Part shown: in pieces, positions 5,456 to 5,472 of the stretch
How positions within the stretch are numbered: position 1 is the first letter of the stretch
Layout of the letters: each line of letters opens with the position of its first letter
Assembly: GCA_031283825.1 (NCBI GenBank)
Contig: JAITAZ010000646.1
Location: forward strand, 1 to 5,472
Length of the DNA: 5,472 nucleotides
Direction: 5' to 3'
From: Planctomycetaceae bacterium
GTDB lineage: Bacteria > Planctomycetota > Planctomycetia > Pirellulales > Thermoguttaceae
Translations under genes and position numbers: made by a program
The notes under the pieces: model-generated
Told to the model about the DNA's origin: nothing
Database searches by the model: none
The model's input: the letters and a program-made list of their open reading frames with translations, nothing else

Positions 5456-5472
5456 TTAATCTGAAAAAACAA

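Overview
The window is an AT-rich bacterial segment carrying a chemotaxis adaptation cluster on the minus strand. In order of transcription (right to left) it reads tRNA-Cys(GCA), a ~580 bp gene-free stretch with a diverged 97 bp repeat at each end, cheR (receptor methyltransferase), cheB (receptor methylesterase/response regulator), cheD (receptor glutamine deamidase), and a 441-residue protein I do not recognise. The left end (1-558) is accessory: a possible C-terminal end of a plus-strand gene, a large near-perfect inverted repeat, the last 44 codons of what looks like an IS66-type transposase, and a 9 bp tandem repeat.

The three Che proteins set the covalent state of the chemoreceptor (MCP) adaptation sites. 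CheR methylates glutamates with S-adenosylmethionine, CheB demethylates and deamidates them once phosphorylated by CheA, and CheD deamidates glutamines. All expected active-site residues are visible in all three, so the enzymes look functional. CheA, CheW, CheY and the MCPs are not here. The gaps between genes (110 bp cheR-cheB, 295 bp cheB-cheD, 81-102 bp cheD-unknown) are large for a tight operon. A terminator-like hairpin precedes cheB and a reasonable sigma70-type promoter precedes cheD, so the genes may be transcribed as more than one unit.

The organism cannot be named from this sequence. Having CheD beside CheB and CheR excludes enteric-type chemotaxis systems, since E. coli lacks CheD. 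Few starts have a Shine-Dalgarno sequence, intergenic regions are AT-rich, and small palindromic repeats containing TCGGCGAC or close variants recur between genes. A Planctomycetota-like or other gut or sediment bacterium is a guess only.

No clearly new biological system is visible. The points most worth a second look are the paired 97 bp terminator-like repeats flanking the cheR-tRNA gap, the 193 bp inverted repeat with an internal 20 bp duplication, the 10 bp phased TTGACG-like repeats at the cheD promoter, and the unknown gene behind cheD.
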